Shown here piece after piece: positions 10,528 to 20,447 of a stretch of DNA of 64,000 nt. Each line of letters starts with the position of its first letter. Within the stretch, counting starts at the first letter, position 1. A program made the position numbers and the translations under genes. Below the pieces are notes generated by a model that worked only from the letters and a program-made list of their open reading frames with translations, was not told the origin of the DNA and did no database searches. The stretch is from Candidatus Methylospira mobilis (lineage in GTDB: Bacteria > Pseudomonadota > Gammaproteobacteria > Methylococcales > Methylococcaceae): positions 3,163,389 to 3,227,388 of the forward strand of contig NZ_CP044205.1 in NCBI RefSeq assembly GCF_009498235.1, read 5' to 3'.

Positions 10528-12621
10528 TTATGACGTTCTATTAATTATTCCATCAGCTACATTTGCCGGCGCCTCAGCATATCGCTCGAAATGCATGCTG
10601 TAGGTAGCCCGGCCCTGTGTCGCGGAACGCAGGTCGGTGGCGTAACCGAACATTTCGGCCAGCGGCACTTCGCATCTAATAACCTTACCGGCCGGCATTT
10701 CATCCAGGCCATGAACAATACCCCGACGGCGATTAATATCACCAACCACGTCGCCCATGTAGTCTTCCGGGGTCACCACATCGACTTTCATAATCGGTTC
10801 CAGCAGAGTTGCATCCGCCTTCTGGGCGCCCTCTCTAAACCCCATCGAACCAGCAATTTTAAACGCCATTTCATTGGAGTCGACATCATGGTAGGAGCCA
10901 TCGAATAATGTAACTCGAACATCAACTACCGGAAAGCCTGCCAGTATACCACTTTTTACTTGTTCCTGTATACCTTTATCTACAGCAGGAATAAATTCCT
11001 TCGGCACAGTTCCGCCTACCACGCCGTTTACGAACTCGTATCCCTTGCCTCGCTCCAAAGGTTCGATTCGCAACCAGACATGACCATACTGGCCTCGCCC
11101 GCCGGTCTGACGCACATACTTTCCTTCCTGCTCGACCGATTTTCGTATGGTTTCCCGATAGGCCACCTGAGGCGCGCCGACATTGGCTCCGACACCGAAC
11201 TCCCGCTTCATGCGATCCACGATAATTTCGAGATGCAACTCACCCATCCCGGAAATGATCGTCTGACCGGTCTCTTCATCGGTATGGACTCTGAAGGAAG
11301 GATCTTCCTGCGCCAGTTTGCCCAGCGCTATGCCCATTTTCTCCTGGTCGGCCTTGGTTTTTGGCTCGACCGCTATGGAGATTACCGGATCGGGAAACAC
11401 CATTCTTTCCAGTGTGATTACGTGCTTTTGATCGCAAAGCGTATCGCCCGTCGTAACCTCTTTCAGTCCGATAGCAGCCGCTATATCCCCCGCCCTGACT
11501 TCCTTGATTTCTTCGCGATTGTTGGCGTGCATCTGCACCAGACGTCCGATACGCTCCCGCTTGTCCTTGATCGGGTTGTAAACCGTATCGCCTGAGCTCA
11601 GCACCCCCGAGTAAACGCGTACGAATGTCAGCGCACCAACGAACGGATCGGTTGCAATCTTGAAAGCCAATGCAGAGAAGGGCGCCTCATCGGTACGCTC
11701 ACGGCTGCTTTCTTCGCCATTTTCGAGCACACCCTTAACAGGCGGTATATCGGCGGGCGACGGAAGAAAATGCACTACCGCATCCAGCATCGCCTGCACA
11801 CCCTTGTTCTTAAAGGCGGAACCGCAAAGAGCGGGAACTATTTCGTTCGCAATGGTTCTGGCCCGCAGTCCAGCGTATATCTCTTCTTCGGTTAGCTCAA
11901 ACCCCTCAAGGTATTTATCCATCAATACCTCGTTCGCCTCGGCCGCGGCCTCAATAACCCTTCCCCGCCAGACATTGCATTCCTCGACCATCTCATCAGG
12001 CACATCGCGCTCGTCAAAGCGCATACCCTGGGTAGCGTCATCCCAGTAGATTGCCTTCAGGCCGATCAGGTCGATAACCCCTTCGAATTTTTCTTCAGCG
12101 CCTATAGGCAACTGTATCGGAACAGGAAAAGCGCCTAGCCGGGTTTTTATCTGCTCTACCACGCGAAGGAAGTCAGCTCCAGCGCGATCCATCTTGTTAA
12201 TGAAGGCCAGTCGCGGCACGCCGTACTTGTCGGCTTGACGCCAAACGGTTTCCGACTGCGGCTCGACGCCACCCACTGCACAGAATACAGCACAGGCCCC
12301 ATCCAGCACCCGCAGAGAGCGCTCGACTTCGATCGTAAAGTCCACATGCCCCGGCGTATCGATAATATTGATGCGGTGCTGTGGAAAGCTGGCATGCATA
12401 CCTTTCCAAAAACAGGTGGTGGCGGCCGACGTAATCGTTATGCCACGCTCCTGCTCCTGCTCCATCCAGTCCATGGTGGCGGCGCCGTCATGGACTTCGC
12501 CTATCTTATGAGAAACCCCGGTATAGAAAAGAACACGCTCTGTGGTCGTTGTCTTGCCGGCATCAATGTGCGCCATAATCCCGATATTGCGGTATCTCTC
12601 TATCGGTGTCGTGCGCGCCAT
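10528..12621 (-). CDS. fusA: Elongation factor G
   Basis: Translocation GTPase, 697 aa, normal length for bacterial EF-G. Motifs are [20 protein letters not shown] (P-loop), [20 protein letters not shown] (G3) and [12 protein letters not shown] (G4). Domain IV has [20 protein letters not shown] with the GQYGHV segment. It lies between rpsG and tuf, spacing 34 bases from rpsG. Confidence 0.98.
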   Translation of the reverse strand: MARTTPIERYRNIGIMAHIDAGKTTTTERVLFYTGVSHKIGEVHDGAATMDWMEQEQERGITITSAATTCFWKGMHASFPQHRINIIDTPGHVDFTIEVERSLRVLDGACAVFCAVGGVEPQSETVWRQADKYGVPRLAFINKMDRAGADFLRVVEQIKTRLGAFPVPIQLPIGAEEKFEGVIDLIGLKAIYWDDATQGMRFDERDVPDEMVEECNVWRGRVIEAAAEANEVLMDKYLEGFELTEEEIYAGLRARTIANEIVPALCGSAFKNKGVQAMLDAVVHFLPSPADIPPVKGVLENGEESSRERTDEAPFSALAFKIATDPFVGALTFVRVYSGVLSSGDTVYNPIKDKRERIGRLVQMHANNREEIKEVRAGDIAAAIGLKEVTTGDTLCDQKHVITLERMVFPDPVISIAVEPKTKADQEKMGIALGKLAQEDPSFRVHTDEETGQTIISGMGELHLEIIVDRMKREFGVGANVGAPQVAYRETIRKSVEQEGKYVRQTGGRGQYGHVWLRIEPLERGKGYEFVNGVVGGTVPKEFIPAVDKGIQEQVKSGILAGFPVVDVRVTLFDGSYHDVDSNEMAFKIAGSMGFREGAQKADATLLEPIMKVDVVTPEDYMGDVVGDINRRRGIVHGLDEMPAGKVIRCEVPLAEMFGYATDLRSATQGRATYSMHFERYAEAPANVADGIINRTS

Positions 12622-12655
12622 TATAATTACTCCTAAACCGGCTACATTCCCTGCA

Positions 12656-13126
12656 TTACCAACGGAAGTGCGAGAACGCCTTATTCGCTTCAGCCATTCT
12701 ATGCGTATCTTCGCGCTTTTTAACTGCGGTTCCGCGATTTTCGTTGGCGTCGATCATTTCCGCAGCCAGCTTCATTCCCATGCCTTTCTCACTACGTTTG
12801 TCAGCGGCATCGATCAGCCAGCGCATGGCCAGGGCCGAACGCCGCGCAGGCCGCACTTCGACCGGAACCTGATAGGTAGCCCCACCCACTCGCCGCGATT
12901 TCACCTCGACAACCGGCTGCACGTTTTCAAGCGCCTTGGTTAAAACGTCGAGCGAATTCTGCCCGGTCTTGCCTTCGATATAGTCAAGCGCGCCGTAAAC
13001 AATCTTTTCCGCAACGGACTTCTTGCCGTCCTGCATCAGCATATTGACGAAACGGGCCAGCGTCAGGCTACCAAAACGAGGATCCGGGTTGATACTTCTT
13101 TTTTCTGAATTTCTTCTTCTGGACAT
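12656..13126 (-). CDS. rpsG: 30S ribosomal protein S7
   Basis: Assembly initiator of the small-subunit head, 156 aa. It begins [20 protein letters not shown] and contains [20 protein letters not shown] and [20 protein letters not shown], ending AFSHFRW, the usual C-terminus. In E. coli S7 represses the str operon by binding between rpsL and rpsG; here that gap is 19 bases. Confidence 0.98.
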   Translation of the reverse strand: MSRRRNSEKRSINPDPRFGSLTLARFVNMLMQDGKKSVAEKIVYGALDYIEGKTGQNSLDVLTKALENVQPVVEVKSRRVGGATYQVPVEVRPARRSALAMRWLIDAADKRSEKGMGMKLAAEMIDANENRGTAVKKREDTHRMAEANKAFSHFRW

Positions 13127-13145
13127 TATGTAATCCTGCGCTTAA

Positions 13146-13520
13146 TTAACTCTTTGGACGCTTCGCACCGTATTTGGAACGCGCCTGACGACGCTTCTGT
13201 ACGCCCGCCGTATCGAGACTTCCGCGCACGGTATGGTAGCGAACGCCCGGCAAGTCCTTTACACGACCGCCGCGTATCAGCACCACCGAGTGCTCCTGGA
13301 GATTATGACCTTCGCCGCCGATGTAACTGGTAACCTCGGCGCCATTGGTCAGGCGCACACGAGCCACCTTGCGCAGTGCAGAGTTGGGCTTTTTGGGCGT
13401 GGTCGTATAAACACGGGTACAGACGCCGCGACGCTGGGGACAGCTATCAAGAGCCGGAACATTGCTCTTCTCCTTCTTCCTGACACGTGGTTTCCGAACC
13501 AATTGGTTGATTGTCGTCAT
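13146..13520 (-). CDS. rpsL: 30S ribosomal protein S12
   Basis: Decoding-centre protein, 124 aa, first gene of the superoperon. It starts [20 protein letters not shown] and contains the streptomycin-region motifs [20 protein letters not shown] and [16 protein letters not shown]. The lysine of TPKKPNS is the wild-type, streptomycin-sensitive residue, and the PGVRY aspartate region that is methylthiolated by RimO is intact (KDLPG). A leader of about 80 bases separates it from the promoter at 13606-13634. Confidence 0.98.
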   Translation of the reverse strand: MTTINQLVRKPRVRKKEKSNVPALDSCPQRRGVCTRVYTTTPKKPNSALRKVARVRLTNGAEVTSYIGGEGHNLQEHSVVLIRGGRVKDLPGVRYHTVRGSLDTAGVQKRRQARSKYGAKRPKS

Positions 13521-13605
13521 TAACTAACTCCGAATTTGTCGCTTCTTGGCAAACTTATGTAATTATGGGCGGGCTTGCAGTCCGCAAAGCCCAACCGAGC
13601 CAGCG

Positions 13606-13634
13606 AGAGTAAAACATCGCAAACGCGATGTCAA
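13606..13634 (-). promoter_or_regulatory. Promoter of the rpsL superoperon
   Basis: On the minus strand a perfect TTGACA (13634..13629), a 17-base spacer and TACTCT (13611..13606) fit a sigma-70 promoter. Transcription would begin near 13600, giving a leader of about 80 bases before rpsL. In that leader a hairpin with arms GGGCTT/AAGCCC and GC/GC (13592..13571, one bulged base) is followed by no T run, so it is more likely a leader structure than a terminator. The spacer itself contains an ACATCGC/GCGATGT inverted repeat. Confidence 0.75.
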
Positions 13635-13694
13635 GAAGCTCGCACAAAGCCTAAAGGACTATCCAACCCAGCACACATCACTGCGTTACAAACG

Positions 13695-13718
13695 AAAAAA
13701 GCCTGCAATACGCAGGCT
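13695..13718 (-). terminator. Rho-independent terminator after tRNA-Asn
   Basis: The stem GCCTGC / GCAGGC with loop GTATT is followed on the minus strand by six T. It lies 10 bases after the 3' end of tRNA-Asn and insulates the tRNA operon from the rpsL promoter. Confidence 0.85.
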
Positions 13719-13727
13719 TTGTTGATA

Positions 13728-13803
<76 letters not shown>

Positions 13804-13863
13804 ATACAATCTTTTATTATCACATCCCGGCATGAAATCCGGAATGATCAAGCCTACGTTTAA

Positions 13864-13940
13864 TGGCGCGCTCGGAGAGATTCGAACTCCCGACCACCTA
13901 GTTCGTAGCCAGGTACTCTATCCAACTGAGCTACGAGCGC
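13864..13940 (-). tRNA. tRNA-Arg (anticodon ACG)
   Basis: A complete cloverleaf of 77 bases with encoded CCA. The acceptor stem pairs GCGCTCG with CGAGCGC, the D arm is GCTCAGTTGGATAGAGT, the anticodon stem-loop is CCTGGCTACGAACTAGG with anticodon ACG (A34 is normally deaminated to inosine by TadA), and the T arm holds GAGTTCGAATCTC. It is the first gene of the tRNA operon, 60 bases upstream of tRNA-Asn. Confidence 0.95.
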
Positions 13941-13954
13941 GCAACAGAATCAGC

Positions 13955-13983
13955 ATTATGAGGTATGTTTATTTCAGTGTCAA
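13955..13983 (-). promoter_or_regulatory. Promoter of the tRNA-Arg/tRNA-Asn operon
   Basis: On the minus strand a perfect TTGACA (13983..13978), 17 bases, and CATAAT (13960..13955) lie just ahead of the tRNA-Arg 5' end at 13940. Spacing to the mature tRNA leaves a leader of about 7 bases. Confidence 0.75.
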
Positions 13984-14098
13984 CACCAAAAAAGAAAAAA
14001 CATTCAGACACGCTTACCGGTATACTTCGTTCAAGTTGCCAGGATGCGGATGCATCGCCGCCCCCGCTCAAGGCCCTACTCACCGGTTTGACAGGAGT

Positions 14099-15262
14099 AT
14101 GCGCTTGACATCTTTATACATAGACACTCCGGCTGTTCTCGACACTTTCTGCGCGCGCATTGCCGATGCGCCCTGGCTCGCTATCGATACCGAGTTCATG
14201 CGCGAAAAAACCTACTATCCGCAGTTTTGCCTGATACAGATTGCCACACCCGGGATTGCCGCCTGCATAGATCCACTTAAACTGACCGATTTAACATCTC
14301 TCTACAAGATCATATACGACACCGACATTGTCAAGGTGCTGCATGCCTGCCGACAGGATATGGAGATTTTCTTCCATCTGCGCAACGAAGTTCCCAGGCC
14401 CCTTTTCGACACGCAAATTGCAGCACCGCTGATCGGCTTGAACGAACAAATCGGTTATGCAGGCCTCATTGCCGATATTTTGAACATTCAGCTTCATAAG
14501 GGCCATTCACGCACAGACTGGTCGCAACGCCCGCTAACCGAAGAACAACTGCGCTACGCCGCCGAAGATGTGATTTATCTGGCGCAGGCGTACCCGATCA
14601 TCAGAGAACGCCTGAAGGCAAGCAACAGACTGGGTTGGCTCGAATCCGAATGCGCGATCCTGTCGCAAACGGAGACATACAATGTCGCCCCGGAGTCTGC
14701 CTGGAAGCGGATAGCCGGTACCGCACAGCTTCGCAATAGGGCGCAGGCCGTGCTTAAAGCACTGGCCGCCTGGAGAGAGCAGACTGCCCGCGATGAAAAC
14801 CTGCCGCGCGGCTGGATCATCAAGGACGATGCCGTACTGGATCTGGCGCGCCAGCAGCCGCAGCAAGCGGATAAACTGCGACAGGTACGCAGCATGGACG
14901 AACGCGGCATCAAACGCTATGGCCCCGTAATTTGCAGGATCATTGCACAGGCGCTGAAACAACCTGCCGACATCAACGGCGCTAATGAAAAACCGGCGCA
15001 CCGCAGCGCCAACCTGGAAGCGCTGCTGGATACACTTGGCGCCATCGTCCGCCTCATTGCGGAACATAACAAATTAAATCCCGGGCTCCTGGCCAGCCGC
15101 AAGGATCTGGAGCTCTTTCTTGCCGGCGACCAGGAATCCAGGCTGTTACAGGGTTGGAGGCAACAGATGGCTGCCGAAACGCTGCAAGCCTACCTGGATG
15201 GAAAAACCAGCCTGAGCGCGCACCAGTCGAAACTGGCGCTTCTTCCGAACCATGACGCCTGA
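14099..15262 (+). CDS. rnd: Ribonuclease D
   Basis: 3'-5' exoribonuclease that trims tRNA and other stable RNA precursors, 387 aa. The DEDD-type exonuclease domain is at the N-terminus (AIDTEFMREKTYYPQFCLIQ with the catalytic DTE; LHACRQDMEIF; FDTQIAAPLIG; SRTDWSQRPLTEEQLRYAAE with Tyr and Asp). A C-terminal HRDC region follows (about 210-290). The open frame extends upstream through the tRNA genes on the other strand, so that part is not coding. The ATG at 14099 has AGGAG only one base away; a TTG two codons later at 14105 has better spacing and may be the real start. It overlaps the next gene by 11 bases. Confidence 0.92.
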   Translation: MRLTSLYIDTPAVLDTFCARIADAPWLAIDTEFMREKTYYPQFCLIQIATPGIAACIDPLKLTDLTSLYKIIYDTDIVKVLHACRQDMEIFFHLRNEVPRPLFDTQIAAPLIGLNEQIGYAGLIADILNIQLHKGHSRTDWSQRPLTEEQLRYAAEDVIYLAQAYPIIRERLKASNRLGWLESECAILSQTETYNVAPESAWKRIAGTAQLRNRAQAVLKALAAWREQTARDENLPRGWIIKDDAVLDLARQQPQQADKLRQVRSMDERGIKRYGPVICRIIAQALKQPADINGANEKPAHRSANLEALLDTLGAIVRLIAEHNKLNPGLLASRKDLELFLAGDQESRLLQGWRQQMAAETLQAYLDGKTSLSAHQSKLALLPNHDA

Positions 15263-16790
15263 ATCCCTGCCTGCGCTGATTGCCGCATTAAGCAACCGCA
15301 ACAGCCCGCTCTTACCCTTACCGGAGTCTGAACAGGAACCGATAAGAGTCATTTCGACCCACATTTCCTGGATACTATTGACGCGCCATTACGCATATAA
15401 AATCAAAAAATCGGTGAATTTCGGATTTGTTGACTTCACCACACTGGAAAAACGCAGGTTTTTCTGTCAGGAAGAGTTACGGCTGAACCGCAGATTTGCA
15501 GCCGACCTTTATCTGGAAACCGTCGCCATCCATGGTTCGCCTGACGCTCCCACGCTGGAAACAACCGGCCACCCCATCGAATACGCCGTCAAACTCAAAC
15601 GCTTCGAGCAAAGCGAAATCGGCCTGGAGCTGGCAGGAAAGGGATTATTGACATGCGAGCTGATGGAAAAACTGGCAAGCACTCTGGCCGTTTTCCACAA
15701 CCAGGCTCAACGAGCGGAAAACAACAGCGACTACGGCAGCGTTGCGACAATTCGCGCTTATAGCGAACATAATTTTTCACTATTGGACTCGCTTTGCCAC
15801 CCCGCTGTCGACGCGATATGCGCGCCTATCCGGCAATTCGAACAGCAGGAATTCGCAAGAATAGAATCGGTGCTTGAAACACGTAAAAACCATGGATTTA
15901 TTCGCGAATGCCACGGCGACCTCCATTTAAATAATCTGGTCCGCCTCGGAGGACAGCTGATACCTTTCGATTGTATCGAGTTCAATGAATCGCTGCGCTG
16001 GATAGATGTGATCAACGATATTGCTTTTCTGTGCATGGATATGGAAGCGCACGCACAGCATGCCGCCCTGTTTCAAACGCTCAATCGCTATCTTGAATTG
16101 AGCGGAGATTACGCCGGGATGGCGGTGTTCCGTTACTACTGCGTCTATCGCGCCATGGTGCGCGCCAAAATCGCCCACCTGAACGATCCCGGCGCCGCAC
16201 CGGACAAAGAGGTCAATAGCAATCTATACCGCTATCTTGCGTCCGCAGCGCGCTTCAGCACGCCGGATCGCCCTACCCTGTTCATAACGCATGGTTTCTC
16301 CGGCAGCGGCAAATCATGGCTGGCGCGCCGGATGGCTCCGGAGCTGGCCGCAATACGCATCAACTCCGACATCGAACGCAAACGCCTGCACGGTTACGCC
16401 GCGCTGGATAATACGAAACGCGCTGCGGGAGACGGCATTTATACGCACGACGCGACCGAACGAACCTATACCCACCTGCACGACACCACGGCGTTACTGC
16501 TGCGCGCAGGTTATAACACGATCGTTGATGCCACGTTCCTGCTAAAGCGCCACCGCAGGCAATTTGCTCAACTGGCCGATGAAGTGGGAGTTGAATTCAA
16601 AATTCTGGATGTCGATGAGCCATACGAAGTGATCGAATCCCGCATAAAAATGCGCATGAAGCGCAACGACGAGCCGTCGGAGGCCGATTTGTCGATATTA
16701 GCCCTTCAAAAGCAATACGCGGAAGCGCTGGACGAGAGCGAGAAGCTGTACATCCATGACAAAAAAACTACCGGCCAAGCGGCATTCTAG
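15252..16790 (+). CDS. Two-domain kinase: APH-like phosphotransferase fused to P-loop ATPase
   Basis: 512 aa. The N-terminal half resembles aminoglycoside phosphotransferase/choline-kinase folds: FIRECHGDLHLNNLVRLGGQ carries the HGDLHxNN catalytic loop and IPFDCIEFNESLRWIDVIND the following metal-binding Asp. The C-terminal third has a Walker A motif (THGFSGSGKSWLARRMAPEL) of the AAA/zeta-kinase type. This architecture is a widespread, uncharacterised bacterial family; the substrate is unknown. Its start overlaps the end of rnd, so the two are probably co-translated. The name 'aminoglycoside phosphotransferase' in databases should not be read as resistance. Confidence 0.85.
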   Translation: MTPESLPALIAALSNRNSPLLPLPESEQEPIRVISTHISWILLTRHYAYKIKKSVNFGFVDFTTLEKRRFFCQEELRLNRRFAADLYLETVAIHGSPDAPTLETTGHPIEYAVKLKRFEQSEIGLELAGKGLLTCELMEKLASTLAVFHNQAQRAENNSDYGSVATIRAYSEHNFSLLDSLCHPAVDAICAPIRQFEQQEFARIESVLETRKNHGFIRECHGDLHLNNLVRLGGQLIPFDCIEFNESLRWIDVINDIAFLCMDMEAHAQHAALFQTLNRYLELSGDYAGMAVFRYYCVYRAMVRAKIAHLNDPGAAPDKEVNSNLYRYLASAARFSTPDRPTLFITHGFSGSGKSWLARRMAPELAAIRINSDIERKRLHGYAALDNTKRAAGDGIYTHDATERTYTHLHDTTALLLRAGYNTIVDATFLLKRHRRQFAQLADEVGVEFKILDVDEPYEVIESRIKMRMKRNDEPSEADLSILALQKQYAEALDESEKLYIHDKKTTGQAAF

Positions 16791-17088
16791 ACAAGCTCAC
16801 CCGGCCAGCCGTACATGACCGCTACCCGTCACCCTGGGTCATCGCTTGAAGCGGCCTATTTAACTTGTGCCAGGAACTTTAACATAATAGCCGCTTCAAA
16901 TAACTCCGTCGCAATGAACGGCTCACTTTCCGCGTGGCACATTTATCAAACGGCCATATGATGGTACGGTGGATATTTATTTTGTACAGCGCATTTTTAA
17001 TGCGTTTGCCTCTGAAGCCCACAAAAGTTGCAAGCACTCCACATCGCCATTACGATATAATTACCGATTTTTTGGAAGAAACAAGCCC
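16791..17088. other. Intergenic stretch before rph
   Basis: No gene is seen. It contains a 10-base inverted repeat, TTGAAGCGGC (from about 16847) and GCCGCTTCAA (from about 16889), about 30 bases apart, which could fold as a hairpin at the end of the rnd operon but lacks a T run. A TATAAT at 17056-17061 could be a -10 box for rph; no good -35 lies at the right distance. Confidence 0.4.
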
Positions 17089-17820
17089 ATGAGACCGAGC
17101 GGACGCAATCCCAACGATCTGAGAAAAATTGCATTGACCTGCCATTACACCCGTCATGCCGAAGGGTCGGTACTGGTCGAGTTCGGCGATACGCGTGTCA
17201 TCTGCACCGCCAGCATAGAAGACCGCGTCCCTCCGTTTTTGAAAGGCAAGGGCAGCGGCTGGATTACCGCAGAATACGGCATGCTGCCGCGCTCCACACA
17301 CGAACGCATGGGACGCGAAGCCGCACGCGGCAAACAAGGCGGACGCACCTTGGAAATTCAGCGTTTGATTGGGCGTTCGCTGCGCGCCGCTTTAAATCTG
17401 GAAGCACTGGGCGAGCGCACCATCACCCTGGATTGCGATGTCATACAGGCTGACGGCGGCACGCGTACCGCATCCATCACCGGCAGTTTCGTAGCGCTGA
17501 CGCTGGCCGTACATCGCTTACTGAAACAAAAAAGGCTCAAAGCCAATCCGTTGCACGGTCAAATAGCATCGGTTTCGGTAGGAATCTATAAAGGCATACC
17601 CATTCTCGACCTGGATTACAAAGAAGACAGCGACGCCGAAACCGATATGAACGTGGTTATGAACGACGCCGGCGCATACGTTGAAATACAGGGTACTGCT
17701 GAAGGTCACGCGTTTCGGCGCGAAGAACTCGATGCGATGCTGGCGCTGGCAGGCGCGGGTATCAGCGAATTGATGGCTCACCAAAGAGACGCGCTAGCCG
17801 CCGCCGGGGCAAGTATTTAG
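17089..17820 (+). CDS. rph: Ribonuclease PH
   Basis: Phosphorolytic exoribonuclease for tRNA 3' ends, 243 aa, the usual size. The start ATG at 17089 ([20 protein letters not shown]) has GGAAG about 10 bases upstream and matches the family; the upstream extension of the frame is not used. Signatures are [53 protein letters not shown] and [17 protein letters not shown]. It ends TAG, overlapping the GTG start of rdgB by one base. Confidence 0.96.
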   Translation: MRPSGRNPNDLRKIALTCHYTRHAEGSVLVEFGDTRVICTASIEDRVPPFLKGKGSGWITAEYGMLPRSTHERMGREAARGKQGGRTLEIQRLIGRSLRAALNLEALGERTITLDCDVIQADGGTRTASITGSFVALTLAVHRLLKQKRLKANPLHGQIASVSVGIYKGIPILDLDYKEDSDAETDMNVVMNDAGAYVEIQGTAEGHAFRREELDAMLALAGAGISELMAHQRDALAAAGASI

Positions 17821-18419
17821 TGGCGCTAAAAATCGTGCTCGCCAGTAGTAACGCCGGTAAAGTCAAAGAAATTCAGGCTTTACTGGCCGACAAGAACATC
17901 GAAATCGTTCCGCAATCCGCACTGGGAATCGCTGATGTTGAAGAAAACGGTGAGACCTTTCATGAAAACGCGCTGATCAAGGCGCGCCATGCCGCACGTC
18001 TGAGCGGCTTGCCCGCCATTGCCGACGATTCCGGTCTGGAAGTCGATGCATTGAACGGCGCGCCCGGCGTCTATTCCGCGCGTTATGCAGGAAGCAAAAG
18101 CAGCAGCGATGCCGATAACAACCGAAAACTGCTGTCGGAATTGCAGGACATACCCGCCTCATTGCGTACCGCGCGTTTTCGCTGCGTCATCGTCCTGTTG
18201 CGCGATGCCGACGATCCCGCTCCGCTCGTCGCAGAAGGAAGCTGGGAAGGCTCGATTCTGGACCAAGGCAAAGGCAACTGCGGTTTCGGTTACGATCCGC
18301 TGTTTTATGTCGGCGAAAGAGACTGCTCCGCGGCGGAGCTGTCCGGCGAGGAGAAAAACCGGCTCAGCCATCGCGGCAAAGCCCTGTTTTCGTTGCTGGA
18401 GCAATTGGATCAGATATAA
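17820..18419 (+). CDS. rdgB: dITP/XTP pyrophosphatase (HAM1/RdgB)
   Basis: House-cleaning nucleotide pyrophosphatase that removes dITP and XTP, 199 aa. It starts with GTG (17820), overlapping the rph stop by one base. The HAM1 motifs are present: LASSNAGKVKEIQALL, DDSGLEVDALNGAPGVYSAR (substrate and metal site), GNCGFGYDPLFYV and LSGEEKNRLSHRGKAL. The rph-rdgB pair is common and was first noted in E. coli relatives and other proteobacteria. Confidence 0.95.
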   Translation: MALKIVLASSNAGKVKEIQALLADKNIEIVPQSALGIADVEENGETFHENALIKARHAARLSGLPAIADDSGLEVDALNGAPGVYSARYAGSKSSSDADNNRKLLSELQDIPASLRTARFRCVIVLLRDADDPAPLVAEGSWEGSILDQGKGNCGFGYDPLFYVGERDCSAAELSGEEKNRLSHRGKALFSLLEQLDQI

Positions 18420-18660
18420 GGCAGGCTCGGCTCATTTACGCGCCCAGGCACGCATGAACCTCCCCGGCAACGTATCAAGCGAACAGTTCGAATATCCAAG
18501 ACATGGCAGCGTGATGTACAGATAGAGCGGAAGTTTTCTCCGCCAGGAAAACTTGCCAGGATAATATCCGGCAATGCCGAGATATTCGTCATTGCCGATA
18601 TAGGCACCACCAGCGTTCCTCACCACGCCATGCTTATGCTCGGAGATGATGCCGACCCAT

Positions 18661-20292
18661 CTATATCTTGTTACCCAGATGCTCAGCCAGTCTGCGCATA
18701 CCGGGCGAAGGGTCGCCAGGCTCCAGATGAACATTAATGATACTGGGCCTATCCCGCACCGCTAAAGCACCGGCTAGCGCAGCCTCCAGCTCTTCCTCCA
18801 CACCGGCTTCAAAACCGGCCAACGGACCAAATACTTCTCCCAAGCGTTCGAAGCGCCATAAGCTGATGTCGTTGAACGGACCGTCCAGTATGAAACGCTC
18901 GGTGCTATAACCTCGATTGTTGAAAACAACCACTATCGGGTTGAGTCCGAGCCGCGCAATTGTGGACAACTCGGTTCCCGTCATCTGGAATGCGCCATCG
19001 CCTACCAGGATCAACGCGCGTCGCTCCGGACAGGCAGCCTGTACGCCCAACGCTGCCGGAACGGCAAAGCCCATGCTGGTGTAAAACGCATTGGCAATAA
19101 AATTGCTTTCATGAACTTTCAGGTCGATCGCCGCAAACAGGCAGTCGCCTGTATCGCTGACGACAACCATTTCCGGCGTCAACAACCGGTTCAGCCTGGA
19201 AATCAAGCGCGACAATTTGATGGGTTGTCCGCTCAGCGGGAACGCAAGTTCTTCATCCGCAGCTTGAGGAATGAGCCCGGGTTCAATCGACGGCGTCAGG
19301 CGGTCGCGCAACGCCGCGACATAATCGGCAAGGAGAACGCGGGGATAACGGTGATGATGTATGTAAATCTCACCCAGACTGGCCCGTATCATACGGTTGG
19401 CGTCAATTTTGGCGGTGTAAATGCCGGAGTCTACGTCGTTCAGCGTCACGCCCAGCAGCATCACCAAATCCGCTTGCTCGACGCGCGCGCGCGCCAGCAC
19501 CGAACCCATCGCTCCCTCGTAAATTCCAAGATAATATGGGTGATGCTCGTCGATAACGGATTTACCGGTCAGCGTTGCTGCAAGCGGAAGCTGCCCCAGA
19601 TCCACCAATTCGCGCAGTTTTTGCTGCAAACCGCGGCGATGAATCTCGACGCCGGCAATCAGCACCGGCGTAGTCGCTGCGCTCAACAGCTGCAGTGTTT
19701 CCTCGACAGCTTCCTGCAAGGAAGCGGTATCGCTGCCGGATGCGACAAAAGACTCCGGAGGCATCGAAAACCCCTCGGTCTCAACCCGGTCCCTGGGAAT
19801 TTCGATATAAACCGGCTTGCTGTATTCGCGCGCCGCGGCCAGCACGCGGTCGATCTGGCGCAAGGCGGTATAAGGATCGTCCAGTACGGCACTGGCGCAA
19901 GTGATACGTTCGAAGATTTCGCGCTGGAACCGGAACGGCCCGAAACGATGGTGAAGTAACGGATCGTCGCGTTGTTCGTTTACTCCCGGCGCGCCGCTGA
20001 TAATCACCACAGGGGATGATTCGGCATAAGCGCCTGCAATCGGATTCACCACATTCAACGCACCTACGCCGTAAGTCACGGCAACTGCGCTCAGTCCGCG
20101 GCAACGCGCATACCCATCCGCTGCGAACGCGGCGGTATCTTCGCGTGTGGTGCCTATATGCCGGATCGGACTGTCGTAAATCTGCTGATAAAAACGCAGT
20201 ATATAATCGCCCGGCACGCCGAACAGATGATGAACCCCGTTGTCATACAAGCGTGTCAACAAGTAGTGGCCGATGGAAGAGTAGTGTGGCAT
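18661..20292 (-). CDS. Thiamine-diphosphate 2-keto acid decarboxylase (pyruvate/indolepyruvate decarboxylase type)
   Basis: 543 aa. The start is the ATG at 20292 (MPHYSSIGHYLLTRLYDNGV), with GAGGAA seven bases upstream; the frame extends 44 codons further without support. The N-terminal domain has HLFGVPGDYILRF and the catalytic Glu region GTTREDTAAFAADGYAR; the C-terminal TPP site shows VVSDTGDCLFAAIDLK and GDGAFQMTGTELSTIARLG with the downstream Asn (FNNRGYSTER). Family members decarboxylate pyruvate, indolepyruvate or branched keto acids to aldehydes; the substrate here is not decided. It is divergent from the Spy-like gene at 20448. Confidence 0.87.
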   Translation of the reverse strand: MPHYSSIGHYLLTRLYDNGVHHLFGVPGDYILRFYQQIYDSPIRHIGTTREDTAAFAADGYARCRGLSAVAVTYGVGALNVVNPIAGAYAESSPVVIISGAPGVNEQRDDPLLHHRFGPFRFQREIFERITCASAVLDDPYTALRQIDRVLAAAREYSKPVYIEIPRDRVETEGFSMPPESFVASGSDTASLQEAVEETLQLLSAATTPVLIAGVEIHRRGLQQKLRELVDLGQLPLAATLTGKSVIDEHHPYYLGIYEGAMGSVLARARVEQADLVMLLGVTLNDVDSGIYTAKIDANRMIRASLGEIYIHHHRYPRVLLADYVAALRDRLTPSIEPGLIPQAADEELAFPLSGQPIKLSRLISRLNRLLTPEMVVVSDTGDCLFAAIDLKVHESNFIANAFYTSMGFAVPAALGVQAACPERRALILVGDGAFQMTGTELSTIARLGLNPIVVVFNNRGYSTERFILDGPFNDISLWRFERLGEVFGPLAGFEAGVEEELEAALAGALAVRDRPSIINVHLEPGDPSPGMRRLAEHLGNKI

Positions 20293-20447
20293 AAGTGTTC
20301 CTCGATGATTCGTGTTTGACCCGCTGCAACATCGCCCGCCATGCCCTTGTGAGCATGCCGCTGAGAGTATATATTGATCCACGCGGCAAGACACATCAAT
20401 AACGATAGTAGTTTGCCATTCCAATCTTTCAGATAATGGAGTTCAAA

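Noticed and set aside
13832-14098. Upstream extension of the rnd frame by 89 codons
   Set aside because: It runs through two complete tRNA genes on the other strand and lacks the family sequence; the real start is at 14099 or 14105.
18432-18660. Minus-strand frame with some protein-like stretches (AYIGNDEYLGIAGYYPG) after the decarboxylase
   Set aside because: It starts inside the decarboxylase in another frame, has no ribosome site and was not recognised; possibly a remnant, but not supported.
20293-20424. 44-codon N-terminal extension of the keto acid decarboxylase
   Set aside because: The ATG at 20292 has a good ribosome site and aligns with the family start; the extension is not typical sequence.
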